A stretch of DNA of 64,000 bases from Synergistaceae bacterium (GTDB lineage: Bacteria > Synergistota > Synergistia > Synergistales > Aminobacteriaceae). This document shows positions 35,317 to 46,212 of the stretch, piece after piece. The stretch lies in contig JAFSSM010000015.1 in the NCBI GenBank assembly GCA_017451025.1, positions 62,001 through 126,000 on the forward strand, given 5' to 3'. Position numbers and translations under genes: made by a program. The notes under the pieces are model-generated. The model made no database searches. It was not told the DNA's origin and saw nothing but the letters and a program-made list of their open reading frames with translations. Every line of letters starts with the position of its first letter. Positions within the stretch are counted from its first letter, which is position 1.

Positions 35317-36513
35317 CTACCAGCCCTGACTTCGTTCCTTCACCCTTCTGACCCTCAGAACCCCGTCAATCTCACGCAGTCTCTCCGTCGTGTCATCAGG
35401 CATCTTGTGCGAAATATCCACAAGCGTGTACGCATACTGCCCCTTCGCCTTGTTGAGCAGGTTCTCAATGTTGAGACCGTTGCTCCCGAAGAACGACGTT
35501 ATCTGCGAAAGCATGTTCGGGATGTTCCGGTGCAAGATAACTACGCGCGCTTCTGCTCCGCACGTCCCGGCGTTAATTTCAGGGTAATTCACGCTGTTGG
35601 TGATGTTCCCGTTGTCCAGATAGTCCTGAAGCTGCAGTGCCGCCATAACTGCGCAGTTATCCTCTGCTTCCTCAGTTGATGCACCCAAATGCGGAAGGAT
35701 TATTGCGTTCGGAAGATTGGCACTCGTAGTGTTCGGGAAATCAGAGATATATCTTCCGACTTGGCCGGACTCCAGTGCATTGCGCAATGCGTCCTCATCG
35801 ACCAGAACATCACGCGCAAAGTTCAGCAGCTTAACGCCCGGCTTCATCTTGCTTACGGCTTCGGCGTTAATCATGTGCTTTGTAGAATCCATTGCTGGCA
35901 CGTGAATTGTGATGTAGTCGCTGGCCGCATAGACCTCATCAGGAGAATCTGCGTGCTTGACCATCGGGCTGAGCATCCACGCAGATTTTACGGACAGGAA
36001 TGGATCGTAACCTAGAACGTTCATTCCCAGACTTACAGCCGCGTTTGCGACACGCACACCTATTGCTCCAAGCCCGATAACCCCGAGCGTCTTTCCCTGA
36101 ATCTCGTGCCCCGCAAAGTTCTTCTTGGCCTTTTCTGCGGTCTTGGCCAGACCTGAATCTCCAGTGTTGTCCTTTACCCACGATATGCCCTCGAATATTC
36201 CGCGCGATGCAAGAAGCAGCCCGGCTATCACCAGTTCCTTAACGCTGTTTGCGTTTGCGCCCGGCGTGTTGAAGACCACTATTCCATGCTCAGAACAGCG
36301 GTCTATCGGAATATTGTTGACACCTGCTCCTGCTCTGGCTATTGCCCTCAAGCCTTCAGCGAACTCCATTGTGTGCATATCAGCACTTCTCACGAGAATC
36401 CCTGCGGCCTCGTTCACGTTCTGCGTAACCTCGTAACCGTCCCTGAACTGGCCAAGTCCGACGGACGCAATGTTGTTCAGGCAATATATCTTTCTGTGTT
36501 TAGGCTCAAGCAT
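35317..36513 (-). CDS. serA: D-3-phosphoglycerate dehydrogenase with ACT domain
   Basis: 398 residues from ATG 36513, embedded in the serC stop region (ATGCTTGA), with CGAGGAA as SD. Rossmann motif GVIGLGAIGVRVANAA, catalytic Arg/Glu region and His (LPHLGASTEEAEDN) are present. The C-terminal ACT domain (about 325-395) gives serine feedback control. It catalyses the first step of serine synthesis. It is translationally coupled to serC, so both steps are made together. Confidence 0.94.
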   Translation of the reverse strand: MLEPKHRKIYCLNNIASVGLGQFRDGYEVTQNVNEAAGILVRSADMHTMEFAEGLRAIARAGAGVNNIPIDRCSEHGIVVFNTPGANANSVKELVIAGLLLASRGIFEGISWVKDNTGDSGLAKTAEKAKKNFAGHEIQGKTLGVIGLGAIGVRVANAAVSLGMNVLGYDPFLSVKSAWMLSPMVKHADSPDEVYAASDYITIHVPAMDSTKHMINAEAVSKMKPGVKLLNFARDVLVDEDALRNALESGQVGRYISDFPNTTSANLPNAIILPHLGASTEEAEDNCAVMAALQLQDYLDNGNITNSVNYPEINAGTCGAEARVVILHRNIPNMLSQITSFFGSNGLNIENLLNKAKGQYAYTLVDISHKMPDDTTERLREIDGVLRVRRVKERSQGW

Positions 36514-37591
36514 GATGTTTTTCCTCGAAGTCCGCCATAAACTCAACCAGTGCCTTCACGCCCTCGATAGGCATTGCGTTATACAGTGAGGCTCTCATTC
36601 CTCCGACAGAACGATGGCCCTTGACGTTGCGGAGTCCTGCTTTTTCGGCCTGTGCGCAAAATTCTGCGTCAAGTTCCTTGCTGCCGGTGATAAACGGTAC
36701 GTTCATCAATGAGCGGTCTTTTTTCTCGACCGTACCGTGAAACAGTTTCGAACTGTCAAGATAATCGTAGAGGAGCTTGGCCTTTGCCTCGTTTATCTTC
36801 TTCATGGCCTCAGTTCCGCCCAATTTCAGCAGCCACTTGAACACCAGACCGCACACATAAATATTGAAGCAGGGAGGAGTGTTGAACAGGGACTTGTTGT
36901 CGGCGTGAGTCTTGTACTTCATCATTGTTGGGGTTGAAGGCAGAACATCGTCGCGTATAAGGTCTTCGCGGATAATCACTATTGCTACACCTGCAGGGCC
37001 GACGTTTTTCTGAACTCCGCCCATAATCAGGCCGTATCTGCTCACGTCGAGAGGCTCACTCAGGAACATTGAGGATATGTCCGCAACGAGGGTCTTTCCC
37101 TTAGTGTCGGGGAGCTGGCGGATAGTTGTGCCGTGAACTGTCTCGTTCTGGCAGATGTACACGTAATCGGCGTTTGGAGAGATATTCAGGTCTGAGAGGT
37201 CAGGCACATACGAATAATTCTTGTCTGATGAATCGGCGACGACATTTACTGCGCCGAAAATTTTTGCCTCGCTTGCGGCCTTCTTGCTCCACTGGCCCGT
37301 AACAATATAATCCGCGACTCTGTTCACCATGAGGTTCATGGGTATCATTGCGAACTGTGTATAGCCTCCGCCCTGAAGGAAGAGGACTTTGTAGTTGTCG
37401 GGAATGTTCATGAGTGTGCGCAAGTCCTTTTCTGCGGTGAAGAGAATCTCCTCAAAATCCTTTGACCTGTGGCTCATTTCCATAACGGACATTCCGGAAG
37501 TGCCGTATTCGAGTAATTCTGCCTGTACTGTGCGTAAAACTTCTTCAGGCAGAACTGCTGGGCCTGCGCTGAAGTTAAAAACTCTGCTCAA
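36506..37591 (-). CDS. serC: Phosphoserine aminotransferase
   Basis: 361 residues, the usual length. NFSAGPAVLPEEVL at the N-terminus, PLP Lys in GGVQKNVGPAG near residue 196 and GHRSVGGMRASLYNAMP near the C-terminus are family hallmarks. It converts phosphohydroxypyruvate to phosphoserine (and may serve pyridoxal phosphate synthesis). It is first in the serC-serA operon; SerB is not in the window. Confidence 0.95.
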   Translation of the reverse strand: MSRVFNFSAGPAVLPEEVLRTVQAELLEYGTSGMSVMEMSHRSKDFEEILFTAEKDLRTLMNIPDNYKVLFLQGGGYTQFAMIPMNLMVNRVADYIVTGQWSKKAASEAKIFGAVNVVADSSDKNYSYVPDLSDLNISPNADYVYICQNETVHGTTIRQLPDTKGKTLVADISSMFLSEPLDVSRYGLIMGGVQKNVGPAGVAIVIIREDLIRDDVLPSTPTMMKYKTHADNKSLFNTPPCFNIYVCGLVFKWLLKLGGTEAMKKINEAKAKLLYDYLDSSKLFHGTVEKKDRSLMNVPFITGSKELDAEFCAQAEKAGLRNVKGHRSVGGMRASLYNAMPIEGVKALVEFMADFEEKHHA

Positions 37592-37668
37592 ATTTATATG
37601 CCTCCTTAAAGTATGAGTGTATTATAATTCATTCACACAGAAAATTTTTCACGCACGAGGTTTCACTA

Positions 37669-38871
37669 ATGACCGCTAAACTGTATTACGAAGACTTATA
37701 CGACCGCGAGTTCGACGCAGAAGTACTCTCGCAGGAAGAGCACGACGGAAAATACCACGTTATCCTGAACCGGACGCTGTTCTACCCTTCCGGCGGAGGC
37801 CAGCCCTGCGACTTGGGAAGTATTGACGGAATAGATGTGCTTGATGTTCATGAGGAAGGCAAGGACATTGTTCATGTTCTGGCCTCACGGCTTGAGGGAG
37901 TGAACGTTCACGGCATTCTGGACTGGGAGCGCAGATTTGAGCTTATGCAGCAGCATTTTGGTGAACATCTTCTTGCCGGGTGTCTGTGGAATTTGCACCA
38001 GATACACACCGACAGAATGCGCATTGAGGGCGAAAATGTCTCGATAGACACCGACAAGCCCATAGCACTTGACGCAATTCTGGAGGCTGAAGCGGAAGCT
38101 AACCGCGCAATCTGGGCAGATATTCCCGTTGAAGTGATATACCCGTCAATGGACGAAATTCGTGAACGTGCCCGCAAACTTCCTCCAGAGGATGCGGAAC
38201 TCCCGATCAGGATTGTGAAGGCTGAGGGAGTGGACTACGTTCCGTGCTGCGGACTTCACGTCAGTTCTACGGGCCAAGTCGGATTAGTGAAGGTTACGAG
38301 CGTGGAGAACCACAAGGGCGGCTCGCGGATATATCTTCGGTGCGGCAAGGCGGCGTATAGGTGGCTGGACTCGGTGTACCGTGAATTGCGGAAGGCAGAG
38401 GCGGAATTGGTGTGCGGTTATGACGGCATCAACGAGAAGATAGCGATTCTGAAGGGACAGATTCACGACCTGAAGGCCCAGAACGACGCAACGATGGAAA
38501 GATTCCTGAAGCCTATAGCTGAGAATCTGGTTGCTGGTGCTGAAGCACTGGGAGGGTATAAGCTGGTGAGGCACGTAATGCAGGCAGGGCAGGACGACGT
38601 GAAGAGAATGTTCCGGTTATTGACGGCGAATAATCGTGAGGTGATTGCGGTGCTTGCCGGTGAAAATTCAGATGGAGTATTCCTGACGTTCGGGACGCAC
38701 AAAGAGAACAAGGGAGTTGATGTGAGAGGTGCGTTTCGGAAGGCGATGGAGATTCTGGAGGGCAGGGGCGGAGGAAGTCCGGTGTGTGCTCAGGGCTGGG
38801 GCAAGAAGAGCGATGTTATGGAGTCGGCACTTGCTTCGGCAGTCTTGGAGCTGAAGAATAATGTGAAATGA
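37669..38871 (+). CDS. Alanyl-tRNA editing hydrolase (AlaX type) with DHHA1 domain
   Basis: 400 residues. It resembles the editing half of AlaRS without the synthetase: N-terminal barrel (RTLFYPSGGGQPCDLG), zinc-site HFGEH (His96, His100) and CCGLHV (Cys195, His198), then a coiled coil and a DHHA1-like domain (MQAGQDDVKRMFRLLTANNR; GVFLTFGTHKENKGVDVRGA). Such proteins deacylate mischarged Ser- or Gly-tRNA-Ala in trans. Serine synthesis genes lie just upstream, divergent; a link to Ser-tRNA-Ala clearance is suggestive only. The promoter has TATAAT at 37623-37628. Confidence 0.88.
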   Translation: MTAKLYYEDLYDREFDAEVLSQEEHDGKYHVILNRTLFYPSGGGQPCDLGSIDGIDVLDVHEEGKDIVHVLASRLEGVNVHGILDWERRFELMQQHFGEHLLAGCLWNLHQIHTDRMRIEGENVSIDTDKPIALDAILEAEAEANRAIWADIPVEVIYPSMDEIRERARKLPPEDAELPIRIVKAEGVDYVPCCGLHVSSTGQVGLVKVTSVENHKGGSRIYLRCGKAAYRWLDSVYRELRKAEAELVCGYDGINEKIAILKGQIHDLKAQNDATMERFLKPIAENLVAGAEALGGYKLVRHVMQAGQDDVKRMFRLLTANNREVIAVLAGENSDGVFLTFGTHKENKGVDVRGAFRKAMEILEGRGGGSPVCAQGWGKKSDVMESALASAVLELKNNVK

Positions 38872-38883
38872 GGTTGACAAGCC

Positions 38884-40035
<1,152 letters not shown>

Positions 40036-40045
40036 TAAAAACTTT

Positions 40046-40075
40046 CCCCCGTCTAACTTCAACGGGGGATTTTCT
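40046..40075. terminator. Terminator between glycosyltransferase and DtxR gene
   Basis: CCCCC and GGGGG enclose a 13-nt loop, followed by ATTTTCTTT on the plus strand; A-rich sequence on the other side allows use by the minus-strand gene too. Confidence 0.75.
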
Positions 40076-40744
40076 TTATGTCCTTGAAGGCTGCTGTATC
40101 CAGATCGTAGCCGCCTCGTTCAGCGAAAGTTCCTGTTCCTTCCTCGCCACCTTACACCTGAACTTCTCCTCCTCATTCCCCAGCAGCTCAACCTCCGTCC
40201 CAACAGCAAAACCCTTCTCCAGCAATTTCTTCCTCAGCGGCTCATCTGCCGTCAGCCTCAAAATTACTCCCTCAGACCCAACTTCGCACAGCGTCAGCGG
40301 TACAGGCATAAGCAGTATCGGCTTCTCAATCGCCAGAAATATCTCGTCAACCCATGGCTGATGTTCCGCACGTGCCTTCCGGAAAAATTCCAGCAATGCA
40401 TAAAGCCTGTCCTCAGTCGTAGCGTCAATATAGTGCTCCATCGAACACGCCATCTCAGACGAGTGATCCCTATCCAGTCCCAGCAGTTCGTGGAAGAATG
40501 CCCTGAACCCCTCGTGCCTGTGGAAAACTGTCATCCCCTGCCTGCGCCCCGCTTCGGTAAGGTGAAGAGTTCCGTATCGTTCGTGCTTCACAAGCTCAAG
40601 GTCAACAAGTTTCTGGATTGTCGCCGTAACTGTGCCCTTAGTGATTTTCAGGCGGTCGGCAACATCAGTAACAGTAACTTTCCTGCCGGTGCTCTCAAGC
40701 AGGAATAATTCCTCAAGATAGTCCTCAATTCGCGGGCTTAACAT
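40076..40744 (-). CDS. DtxR/MntR-family metal-dependent repressor
   Basis: 222 residues. Winged helix (PRIEDYLEELFLLESTGRKV; VADRLKITKGTVTATIQKL), dimerisation/metal domain (FRAFFHELLGLDRDHSSEMACSMEHYI) and a C-terminal FeoA/SH3-like domain (LRLTADEPLRKKLLEKGFAV). It represses iron or manganese genes when metal is bound. It lies at the 3' end of the FTR1-P19-ABC iron cluster on the same strand and is its probable regulator. Confidence 0.9.
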   Translation of the reverse strand: MLSPRIEDYLEELFLLESTGRKVTVTDVADRLKITKGTVTATIQKLVDLELVKHERYGTLHLTEAGRRQGMTVFHRHEGFRAFFHELLGLDRDHSSEMACSMEHYIDATTEDRLYALLEFFRKARAEHQPWVDEIFLAIEKPILLMPVPLTLCEVGSEGVILRLTADEPLRKKLLEKGFAVGTEVELLGNEEEKFRCKVARKEQELSLNEAATIWIQQPSRT

Positions 40745-40792
40745 TCATTTTTCACCTCATGTTCTCGTGTGTGTCATCATGTCCGGCAGCAA

Positions 40793-41779
40793 CTACGGCA
40801 GGCCAAGTACTTCCGCAAAATATCCGCTTCCGTACATAATGATTATCCCGCCCAGAATTATACCTGCTATTGTACCGAAAATGTTTGTTGTTACTGACAT
40901 AAACACCCTTCTTTTTCCGCACAGCAAGCACAGCAAGATAATCACTATCACCGAAACTCCCCACATCACAGCCAGGAAAGCCTTCATTATGCACGATACC
41001 TTCACTATGCCTGAAGAGATATTGCCGACGAATCTCTTGCTGAACAGCGCGTAAATTCCCTTCGAGTTCAAGGATTTGTTGATGTTCCGCGCAATCTGTG
41101 CTGTATCTTGGCCTGGCTTGAGCTTGATCATTATCACGGAGACCAGATTATTATTCTCGGCGAGCTTCTGGGATGTCATGCTCTCTGCCGATTTCGCAAG
41201 GTCAATTATCGTTTTCCGGTTCATGAACACTCCAGAATCAAAACCCATTCCTGTACGTTCAAGCCTGCCTGCGATTTTGAGGGACTTTCCGAAAAATACT
41301 ATCTCGTCGCCAACATTTCCGGCGTTATGGTGGCCAAGAAGCACTTCACCGTCATTGAGTGTAATTTTCTGCGATGAAGGAAGCCAGCTCCTCACGATAA
41401 AATCACTCTCGCAATCTATGCCCATAATCTGGACGGGATAAGAACAGCAAGAAGCCTTCATTGTCGCCATAAATACCTGCGGAGTAATTTTGTCGATGGC
41501 CTCGAGGTTCAGTGCACGGAGTTCGTCCATCGCGTTATCGGGAAGATATGACGCACTGGGTTTTCCAGAAAGAATTACGCTGTCAACGTGAGGGTCATAG
41601 CCTGCCGGAACAATAATGATGTCTGCACCGAGACGGTCAGCTAGTTTTTCCGTCCCTGCAGAGAGTCCGAACATAAAGACTGTTCCGCCAAACAGGAACG
41701 CCGCAAAAATTGTCAGCAACACAAACAAACAAAAACGCCTGAAAATATTAGACTCTACACGCATAATATACAGCCTCAA
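40793..41779 (-). CDS. FtsX/MacB-type ABC permease, third of the iron cluster, probably C-terminally truncated
   Basis: 328 residues. An N-terminal TM segment (about 14-38) and a periplasmic MacB-like core (LGADIIIVPAGYDPHV...) are intact. The C-terminal TM part is abnormally short: after VSVIVIILLCLLCGKRR the usual coupling region (ERRREIALLKALGA-type) is missing, and the frame stops at TAG after YFAEVLGLP, with a readable LLPDMMT beyond it. It overlaps nothing and starts 3 bp after the ATPase stop. It may be decaying or a dedicated truncated subunit. Confidence 0.75.
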   Translation of the reverse strand: MRLYIMRVESNIFRRFCLFVLLTIFAAFLFGGTVFMFGLSAGTEKLADRLGADIIIVPAGYDPHVDSVILSGKPSASYLPDNAMDELRALNLEAIDKITPQVFMATMKASCCSYPVQIMGIDCESDFIVRSWLPSSQKITLNDGEVLLGHHNAGNVGDEIVFFGKSLKIAGRLERTGMGFDSGVFMNRKTIIDLAKSAESMTSQKLAENNNLVSVIMIKLKPGQDTAQIARNINKSLNSKGIYALFSKRFVGNISSGIVKVSCIMKAFLAVMWGVSVIVIILLCLLCGKRRVFMSVTTNIFGTIAGIILGGIIIMYGSGYFAEVLGLP

Positions 41780-41782
41780 TTC

Positions 41783-42496
41783 CTACACGCTAACATTGCT
41801 CTTGAGCTTCAGTGCCTCGCCGAACGTAGCAGACTGGTCAATGTCGTCAACTATCCTTCCGTGTTCAAGCACTATCTTCCTCTGCGCAACATCACCAACC
41901 TCCGGATCGTGCGTAACCACAATTATCGTGACTCCCTCTTCATGCAATCTCCGGAATATGTCTACTACAATTCCCTCGTTCTCCTCGTCGAGATTGCCCG
42001 TTGGTTCATCGCCCAATAGTATCTGCGGAGAATTTATCAGTGCACGCGCAATACACACCCTCTGCTGTTCTCCGCCGGATAACTGCGCCGGAAGATGCCT
42101 TGCCCTGTCCGCAAGTCCTACCTTAGCGAGTGCCTCCATCGCTTCCTCTTCGTCGGGCATACTGTGGTAATACTGCGCAACCATTACGTTCTCCACTGCG
42201 GTCAAATAGCTTATCAGGTGGAACTGCTGGAAAATCAACCCTATCTTGTCACGGCGAATACGCGTCAGGCTCGCAGCATTTTCCTTGCTGATGTCAACCC
42301 CGTCAAGAATTACGCTCCCAACTGAAGGTGTATCCATGCACCCGATAATATTTATCATTGTGGTCTTCCCTGAACCGGACGGCCCCATTATCGACAGCCA
42401 GTCCCCGGCGTTCACGCTCAGGTTAATATCCGCCAGAGCCTTGAGATTCCCGTAAATCTTCGAGACATTGTGAAGCTCCAAAATCGTTGATGACAT
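41783..42496 (-). CDS. ABC transporter ATPase (MacB/LolD type) of the FTR1-P19 iron cluster
   Basis: 237 residues. Walker A GPSGSGKTT near 39, Q-loop FQQFHLI, signature LSGGEQQRVCIARAL and Walker B LLGDEPTGNLD, then switch His VTHDPE. MacB/LolD-type ATPases work with FtsX-like permeases as mechanotransmission devices rather than importers. It corresponds to the ATPase gene of the Campylobacter P19 locus. Confidence 0.92.
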   Translation of the reverse strand: MSSTILELHNVSKIYGNLKALADINLSVNAGDWLSIMGPSGSGKTTMINIIGCMDTPSVGSVILDGVDISKENAASLTRIRRDKIGLIFQQFHLISYLTAVENVMVAQYYHSMPDEEEAMEALAKVGLADRARHLPAQLSGGEQQRVCIARALINSPQILLGDEPTGNLDEENEGIVVDIFRRLHEEGVTIIVVTHDPEVGDVAQRKIVLEHGRIVDDIDQSATFGEALKLKSNVSV

Positions 42497-42502
42497 TTCT
42501 AG

Positions 42503-43720
42503 TTATTCTCCCTTCAGGACTATTGCAGGATGTATGTCCATTACTTTGCGCACAGGTATTATCGACGCAAGAACTGTTATAGCGATGAACATTGCTATCG
42601 TCGCCGGAATAAGCGCAGCCTGGAAATTAATTGCCCGCCCAAAAACATTAAGGCTGACCCTCTGCGCAAACTCGAACCCCAAATACACACCCATTGCTCC
42701 GCCGATAAACCCTAACAGCACTCCTTCACCCAGCAGCTCGCTCATCACTAACCTGTTCTCCGCTCCGAGTGCCTTCTTCAGCGCAATTTCGCGCCGCCTC
42801 TCCGCAACCATCGCCATCATCGTTGTGTACACGGAAATCATCGTAATTATCAGCACAACAGCCGTAACCAGAAGCACCAGTGCCTGCAATTTTCCGAGCA
42901 CTATATCCTGAGACTGGGTGAGTCTTCTCACTGCGCGGGGCATCAGTCCGGGAATTTCGGCCTCTATTCTTGCGGAAATAGCGGACAGTTCTGCGGCATC
43001 AGCCACTACACTGCACTCCACAGCATCCGCCCTGTACGTATCGCCAATAAGTTCGTCGAGCATGTCTATATCCGCAAAGATAAATCCTTCTTCTGCTCCG
43101 CCCGTCGTAACTATTCCGCAGACAGTGAAAGTCCGGTGAAAGTTCTGGCGTGCCAAATCGCGCTTCTGGTTTTCCAAAGCAGAGAGATTCTGTCCGGACG
43201 CTTCGGCCTGTTCTCCGTACCGGACACCCTGAACCATGAAGTTATCGCCCAAATTCAGGCCAAGTGTCTCCGCGATTTCGTGGCCGACCATCACGCTGGA
43301 AGTGTCCTGAACATTTCCCCAGCGGCCTTCTACGTACCAGAAAGGACTGTTCTTCTCTGCCTGCGCAAGGTCTGTCCCGGCGATGATATAGGGTTGCTCG
43401 TTTATCTTGACTGTCTGGTATCTGTAAGGAGCCATTCCGACAATTCGCGATTCGCCTATAATTTCGCGAAGTCTTGCCAGAGTCGTGGGCGTAATTTTTT
43501 CCTCGCCGCCTGGAAGCACAATCAGGTTAGCTCCGTAAGACCGGAACTCCCTTCCGAGCTGATCCGGAATGTCGTAGTAGATCGTAACCAGTCCTGAAAG
43601 AATCGTTGCTCCGATTGCGATTGCGAGGACTGCGATAATCAGGCGCGATGCCCTCCTGATGAGCGAACTGGACACCATTCGCCAGTACATGCGCCTTCTG
43701 CTGCCATGTCTATTTGCCAT
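42503..43720 (-). CDS. FtsX/MacB-type ABC permease of the FTR1-P19 iron cluster
   Basis: 405 residues. One N-terminal TM helix (about 25-45), a large periplasmic core and three C-terminal TM helices with the coupling motif ERRREIALKKALGA; the end VRKVMDIHPAIVLKGE is canonical. Its start overlaps the end of the preceding permease by 11 bp, so they are coupled and probably form a heterodimer. Confidence 0.9.
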   Translation of the reverse strand: MANRHGSRRRMYWRMVSSSLIRRASRLIIAVLAIAIGATILSGLVTIYYDIPDQLGREFRSYGANLIVLPGGEEKITPTTLARLREIIGESRIVGMAPYRYQTVKINEQPYIIAGTDLAQAEKNSPFWYVEGRWGNVQDTSSVMVGHEIAETLGLNLGDNFMVQGVRYGEQAEASGQNLSALENQKRDLARQNFHRTFTVCGIVTTGGAEEGFIFADIDMLDELIGDTYRADAVECSVVADAAELSAISARIEAEIPGLMPRAVRRLTQSQDIVLGKLQALVLLVTAVVLIITMISVYTTMMAMVAERRREIALKKALGAENRLVMSELLGEGVLLGFIGGAMGVYLGFEFAQRVSLNVFGRAINFQAALIPATIAMFIAITVLASIIPVRKVMDIHPAIVLKGE

Positions 43721-44975
43721 GAAGTACCTCCGTAGGCTTCAATGCCATCAAGTAACGTATTGCCGGAATGCTCCCGAACAGCGTAACGAAGAACAGGATA
43801 ACCGCGACAATCAGGATAACCATTCGAGCAATCTCGATGTATGACCCGAAAACTGTCTGCCCGATAATCTGCGCAAAGCCTATTCCCAAGAAATAGCCGA
43901 ACACCCCGCCGAGAAGCCCCGTCATCATTACCTCAACGAGCACGAGCAAAACTATCTGCCAGTTGTATGCGCCCAGTGCCTTAAGGAGTCCCAATTCCTG
44001 GCTTCTCTCGATTACGCTTGCAGTGATGAGATTCGAGATTGCAAGTGCAGAACCTATCGAGCTAAGTATCGTGATGAGAATCATTAACAGCGTGGTCTTG
44101 TTGAGGATCGTACCTTCTGACTCTGCGACCTGACGCACGGGCTTGGCCACACCGTCGCGGATTACTTCCTGGATCTGGTGGCAGATTGCGCTCACGTAAG
44201 CTGTGCAGTACCAGGTCTCATATTCATCGGGAGAGAGGCTCGAAGGATTCTGTGCAGCCTTGCGTGCCAAATCGTTATCCGGAGTCGTCAGAGCAGATAC
44301 CTCAATTGCGGAGACTTTGCCCTGAAGATTCATGATGTCCTGAACCGCCGGAAGGGTCATAAGAATTTTGCTGTCATCATTGCCTCCGTCGTTGAAGATG
44401 CCCTTTACCTTAAAGGCTTTTCCGTTGAGAGTGATTGTGTCTCCGGCCTTGATGCCCTTATCACTCGCGAGCATGTGTCCGACCATCACAGCCTCATCAT
44501 CATTTTCGCCGAGCCATTCGCCCGAAATTTCCCACCATGTACGCAGGGCATTAAACCCCGTGTGAAGTTCCTCACCTGTCGGGAGCGTAGTATTCTTCTC
44601 CGGCCAAGTCCCAACAAGCTGGACATCCTCGCCATCATTTAGCGACGCATGACCGTCGAGCATTGGCGCAAAGTCCAGAATGTTGAACCCCCAGAATATG
44701 CTCTTGAGCTTGAGCACATCTTCCTCGTGCAGAAATTTATCGTTCACTCCCTGCCCGCTCAAACCGTAAAGGTCATTCATCAGGGCAGCGTCTTTGTGGC
44801 GGACGGTTATGTTCGCTCCGTAGACCTTAAGCTCTCTGTTCACCTTGTCGCCGACTCCCAGCATAACGTTCATCATTGCCGTCGAGAGCGACACCCCCAG
44901 AATTACGGTGAAGGCAATCATTAACATTTTGCCTTTCTGACGTATGAGGGTCTTAGTTATCATTCTCCAAAACAT
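43710..44975 (-). CDS. FtsX/MacB-type ABC permease of the FTR1-P19 iron cluster
   Basis: 421 residues. Same four-TM, large periplasmic-domain architecture: N-terminal TM (about 15-37), cytoplasmic motif ERSQELGLLKALGA and ending ALKPTEVLHGK. It starts 4 bp after the DUF2318 gene stop. In Campylobacter the equivalent pair (Cj1661/Cj1662) accompanies P19. Confidence 0.9.
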   Translation of the reverse strand: MFWRMITKTLIRQKGKMLMIAFTVILGVSLSTAMMNVMLGVGDKVNRELKVYGANITVRHKDAALMNDLYGLSGQGVNDKFLHEEDVLKLKSIFWGFNILDFAPMLDGHASLNDGEDVQLVGTWPEKNTTLPTGEELHTGFNALRTWWEISGEWLGENDDEAVMVGHMLASDKGIKAGDTITLNGKAFKVKGIFNDGGNDDSKILMTLPAVQDIMNLQGKVSAIEVSALTTPDNDLARKAAQNPSSLSPDEYETWYCTAYVSAICHQIQEVIRDGVAKPVRQVAESEGTILNKTTLLMILITILSSIGSALAISNLITASVIERSQELGLLKALGAYNWQIVLLVLVEVMMTGLLGGVFGYFLGIGFAQIIGQTVFGSYIEIARMVILIVAVILFFVTLFGSIPAIRYLMALKPTEVLHGK

Positions 44976-44979
44976 TCTT

Positions 44980-46212
44980 CTACTTAAACCTCGTTTCGTG
45001 CTTCTCCAGTTCCTTCACATCAATGTATATTTTCCCGCCGCGTATCTCATACTCAAACGGAACGGGATTACAGCCTCCCTTGAAGCCGATTGTGTTCTTG
45101 TTCATGACCACGTCGCACCGTCTGCAGATTACCTCGTCGTCGCCGCGCTCATAGTACCCAGCAATTCCGCAAATGTCGCAAGCGTCGAGTCCCACACCGT
45201 AGGCGGTTCCTGCGGGCTTCTTGACGACCAGAAACCTAACGTCATAGCGATTAGGCGTAACATACGAAAATTTGTGCAGGTGTCCGTCCGAGACTTTATC
45301 GAGTGCTATCGAGATTATGCCGCCGTCAATATCGTACGGTTCGGGCTGAATCTCTGCGGGAGGCTTGGTGTCGTACCAGTGCAGGACAATCACAATGAAC
45401 ACCGCCAAAATTCCCCACACTCCCAGACTCCACGACCATCTGCGGCAATCTCTGAGTCTGGCCTTCTCTTTCCTGAGAAGTGCCTTATTCGGGAAAATTC
45501 CTTCGGGCTGACGGTGAGTAGCTATCACGAACGCGAGCATAACCAGAGCCAGCACCAACTGCGCGAACAAAAATGCATTCGGGTTAGCGTCGCGCCAGAT
45601 CATTACGTCAAACACGGAGATTCCGAACATTGCATCACTCGTCTTGAGCACCCTCAACCTCTGCAATGCCGCCATCGCCGAAGCAAAGTACTCACACGCA
45701 AAAATCACCAGCGACGCAAACAGGAAAACTCTTTCCTGACTTCCGGACTTCAAGGAGCTGTGAACTTCATATGCCCCAAGAATCAGAAGCAGACACTCAA
45801 TCAGCCCGAGCGAGAAGCCAAGTGCACGCAGCATTGCGTTCGTGCTTATTCCTGCCTCGCCGAAATACACGAACTCCCTCGTGTACTGCAGGACGGGAGG
45901 CACTAAATACATCAGCGACACAAAAAGCATCGCCGGAACTATCAGCTCATTAATCTTTCTGAACATCACGGACAACGCGGACAGAACAGCAAGACATGCA
46001 ATCGTTACGACGAGCCATCGGTTGAATCGCATCAACAGCAAGTTCATTCCGCGCGGGTCATACATCCTTACGCCGAAAACACAAACCCCTGCAACAATCC
46101 CCAGCAGCACGAATATTCTGGTGAGTCTGCTCCGCGAATAGCTGAAGATTATTCCGAGCAGTACGGCAAATGCGGCCAAGTGGTCAGTAACCGCAACAAG
46201 ATACTTAAGAAT
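44980..46212 (-). CDS. Membrane protein with C-terminal DUF2318 metal-binding domain (Cj1660-like), probable ATT start
   Basis: About 410 residues if started at ATT 46212, where GGAGGG is spaced 7 bases upstream; the first ordinary start is TTG 46179. The extra residues (LKYLVAVTDHLAAFAVLLGI) complete the first membrane helix, supporting the upstream start. About seven TM segments fill the N-terminal 280 residues. The C-terminal DUF2318 domain has CDICG...GYYERGDDEVICRRCDV and GFKGGCNPVPFEYEI, likely to bind iron or an Fe-S cluster. It is a standard member of FTR1-P19 loci. A terminator-like hairpin separates it from P19. Confidence 0.85.
   Translation of the reverse strand: MLKYLVAVTDHLAAFAVLLGIIFSYSRSRLTRIFVLLGIVAGVCVFGVRMYDPRGMNLLLMRFNRWLVVTIACLAVLSALSVMFRKINELIVPAMLFVSLMYLVPPVLQYTREFVYFGEAGISTNAMLRALGFSLGLIECLLLILGAYEVHSSLKSGSQERVFLFASLVIFACEYFASAMAALQRLRVLKTSDAMFGISVFDVMIWRDANPNAFLFAQLVLALVMLAFVIATHRQPEGIFPNKALLRKEKARLRDCRRWSWSLGVWGILAVFIVIVLHWYDTKPPAEIQPEPYDIDGGIISIALDKVSDGHLHKFSYVTPNRYDVRFLVVKKPAGTAYGVGLDACDICGIAGYYERGDDEVICRRCDVVMNKNTIGFKGGCNPVPFEYEIRGGKIYIDVKELEKHETRFK

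Noticed and set aside
44944-45906. 320-codon plus-strand frame opposite the DUF2318 gene
   Set aside because: Antisense to a well-supported gene with conserved Cys motifs; composition (His/Gln/Arg-rich) is typical of an opposite-strand shadow.
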